The position numbers and the translations under genes were made by a program. Shown in pieces: positions 5,825 to 6,929 of a DNA stretch of 6,929 bases. Location: positions 1 to 6,929 of the forward strand of contig JAUNQQ010000002.1 of assembly GCA_030536095.1 (NCBI GenBank). Reading direction: 5' to 3'. This DNA is from Candidatus Saccharimonadota bacterium. GTDB taxonomy: Bacteria > Patescibacteriota > Saccharimonadia > Saccharimonadales > Saccharimonadaceae. Each line of letters starts with the position of its first letter. Within the stretch, counting starts at the first letter, position 1. Under the pieces are notes generated by a model that ran no database searches, was not told where the DNA came from, and saw nothing but the letters and a program-made list of their open reading frames with translations.

Positions 5825-6929
5825 ATGTTTATTGATACCGCTAAAGCATTCGTAAAATCCGGCAAAGGTGGCGACGGCGCCGTTTCTTTTCGCCATGAAA
5901 TCTACATCCCTAAAGGCGGTCCCGACGGTGGCGACGGCGGCGACGGCGGCTCTGTAATTTTTCGCGCCGATAAGGACACAAATACTCTGCTCGATTTTCG
6001 TTTTCGCCCACTCTTAACTGCGAAAGACGGACAACCTGGTTCTGGCCAAAAATCCACTGGCCGCTCTGGCGAAGATCTAATTATTGAAGTTCCAATTGGA
6101 ACAATTATTAAGCGAGATGATAAAGTTCTCGCCGATTTGACAAAAGATAGGGAAGAGGTTATTGTTGCTAAAGGTGGTGAAGGTGGACGCGGAAATTTCC
6201 ATTTTAAGTCTTCCGTAAATCAGACTCCAAAAGTCGCCGAACTTGGCGAGCCGGGCGAAGAATTTGAAGTTTCGCTCGAGTTAAAGCTTCTCGCCGATGT
6301 TGGCCTAGTCGGTTTCCCTAATGCCGGAAAGTCCACTTTTCTCTCTGTTGTCTCTAATGCTCGCCCCGAAATCGCCGATTATCCATTTACAACCCTAACT
6401 CCTCATCTTGGCGTCGCAACTGTCGATAAAAAATCTCTCCTCATTGCCGACATTCCTGGTCTTATTTCCGGTGCCAGTAACGGCAAAGGTCTCGGTATTG
6501 ATTTTCTCCGTCATGTTGACCGAACCGCCGTTTTATTGCATCTTATTGATATTTATCAGAATGATGCTGGCGAAGCTTATGAAACTATTTGTCATGAACT
6601 CGAGCAATACGGTAGTCTTTCCGAGAAGCCTGAGATTGTCGCCCTGACCAAATGCGAAGGTCTTGATCCCGAAATAATTGAGATGCAAAAATCTTCAATT
6701 CTAGAAAAAAATCCCAAAGCTCAGATTTTTACCATTTCCTCCCGCGCCCACCAGGGAATCACTGAGCTCCTCCGCGCCCTCCTCTCTGTCGTCAATTCCT
6801 CTCACGTCCCCATCACCTCCATTTCTCCCCAGAAGACCATTCCCAAAATTGCCCTTAAGCCCAAAGAGTCTCACCATCACGAACTCTACACAAAAGACAA
6901 GAATGAAAAACGTCTTCTCTCGGACACCC
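5825..6929 (+). CDS. obg: Obg/CgtA-family ribosome-assembly GTPase (3' end outside window)
   Basis: Obg is an essential GTPase that binds the 50S subunit during its maturation and is linked to stress responses. The 368 visible codons begin MFIDTAKAFVKSGKGGDG, matching the family N-terminus and fixing the start. Residues 1-157 are the glycine-rich Obg fold (GGPDGGDGGDGG at 31-42, GGEGGRGN at 117-124, GEPGEE at 141-146). The G domain follows: G1 GFPNAGKST (163-171), G2 FTTL (188-191), G3 DIPG (209-212) with the typical GLGIDFLRH after it, G4 TKCE (275-278) where most members have NKxD, and G5 around ISSRA (304-308). Residues 325-368 are a polar tail with HHH at 350-352; whether an OCT domain follows cannot be seen. 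The frame is still open at the right edge. It is preceded by its own leaderless-type promoter, so it is probably transcribed independently of the aminopeptidase gene. Confidence 0.96.
   Translation, partial: MFIDTAKAFVKSGKGGDGAVSFRHEIYIPKGGPDGGDGGDGGSVIFRADKDTNTLLDFRFRPLLTAKDGQPGSGQKSTGRSGEDLIIEVPIGTIIKRDDKVLADLTKDREEVIVAKGGEGGRGNFHFKSSVNQTPKVAELGEPGEEFEVSLELKLLADVGLVGFPNAGKSTFLSVVSNARPEIADYPFTTLTPHLGVATVDKKSLLIADIPGLISGASNGKGLGIDFLRHVDRTAVLLHLIDIYQNDAGEAYETICHELEQYGSLSEKPEIVALTKCEGLDPEIIEMQKSSILEKNPKAQIFTISSRAHQGITELLRALLSVVNSSHVPITSISPQKTIPKIALKPKESHHHELYTKDKNEKRLLSDT

Overview
The window looks like a piece of a bacterial chromosome, most likely from a Patescibacteria/CPR lineage and possibly Saccharibacteria. 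This assignment is an inference. It rests on the diverged Obg GTPase, the cytosolic M1 aminopeptidase beside it, the tandem membrane-anchored Ig-like surface proteins, and promoters placed so close to start codons that two genes appear leaderless. There is no rRNA or other taxonomic marker to confirm it. The standard genetic code fits: all five reading frames are free of internal TGA, and the three visible stops are TAA, TAG and TAG. G+C is roughly 40-45% on hand-counted lines, with no tRNA, rRNA, CRISPR or insertion sequence recognised.

Left part (1-3180, minus strand): three exported proteins are transcribed leftwards, apparently as one unit. The order is a 329-aa and then a 360-aa membrane-anchored protein. 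These are clear paralogs, each with a signal peptide, extracellular beta-sandwich-like region, one C-terminal transmembrane helix and a short basic tail, and they overlap by one base (TAATG). After a 114-base gap comes a secreted, very acidic, Ig-like repeat protein that runs off the left edge. The layout resembles the DUF916/DUF3324 plus WxL cell-surface loci of Firmicutes, but the resemblance is architectural and no WxL motif is visible.

Middle (3181-3384): a divergent promoter region. Leftwards there is TTGATA-N16-TATAAT with two phased A6 tracts upstream and a strong AAAGGAGG ribosome site. Rightwards there is TTGCAT-N17-TATAAT ending only six bases before the ATG of the aminopeptidase gene.

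Right part (3385-6929, plus strand): a complete 785-aa M1 zinc aminopeptidase without a signal peptide, then an 82-base gap carrying a second TTGCAA-N17-TATAAT-N6-ATG promoter, then obg (ribosome-associated GTPase), cut by the right edge. The two right-hand genes are housekeeping (peptide turnover, ribosome maturation) and independent in function from the surface operon. The most noteworthy points are the matched leaderless promoters and the tandem surface-protein operon.
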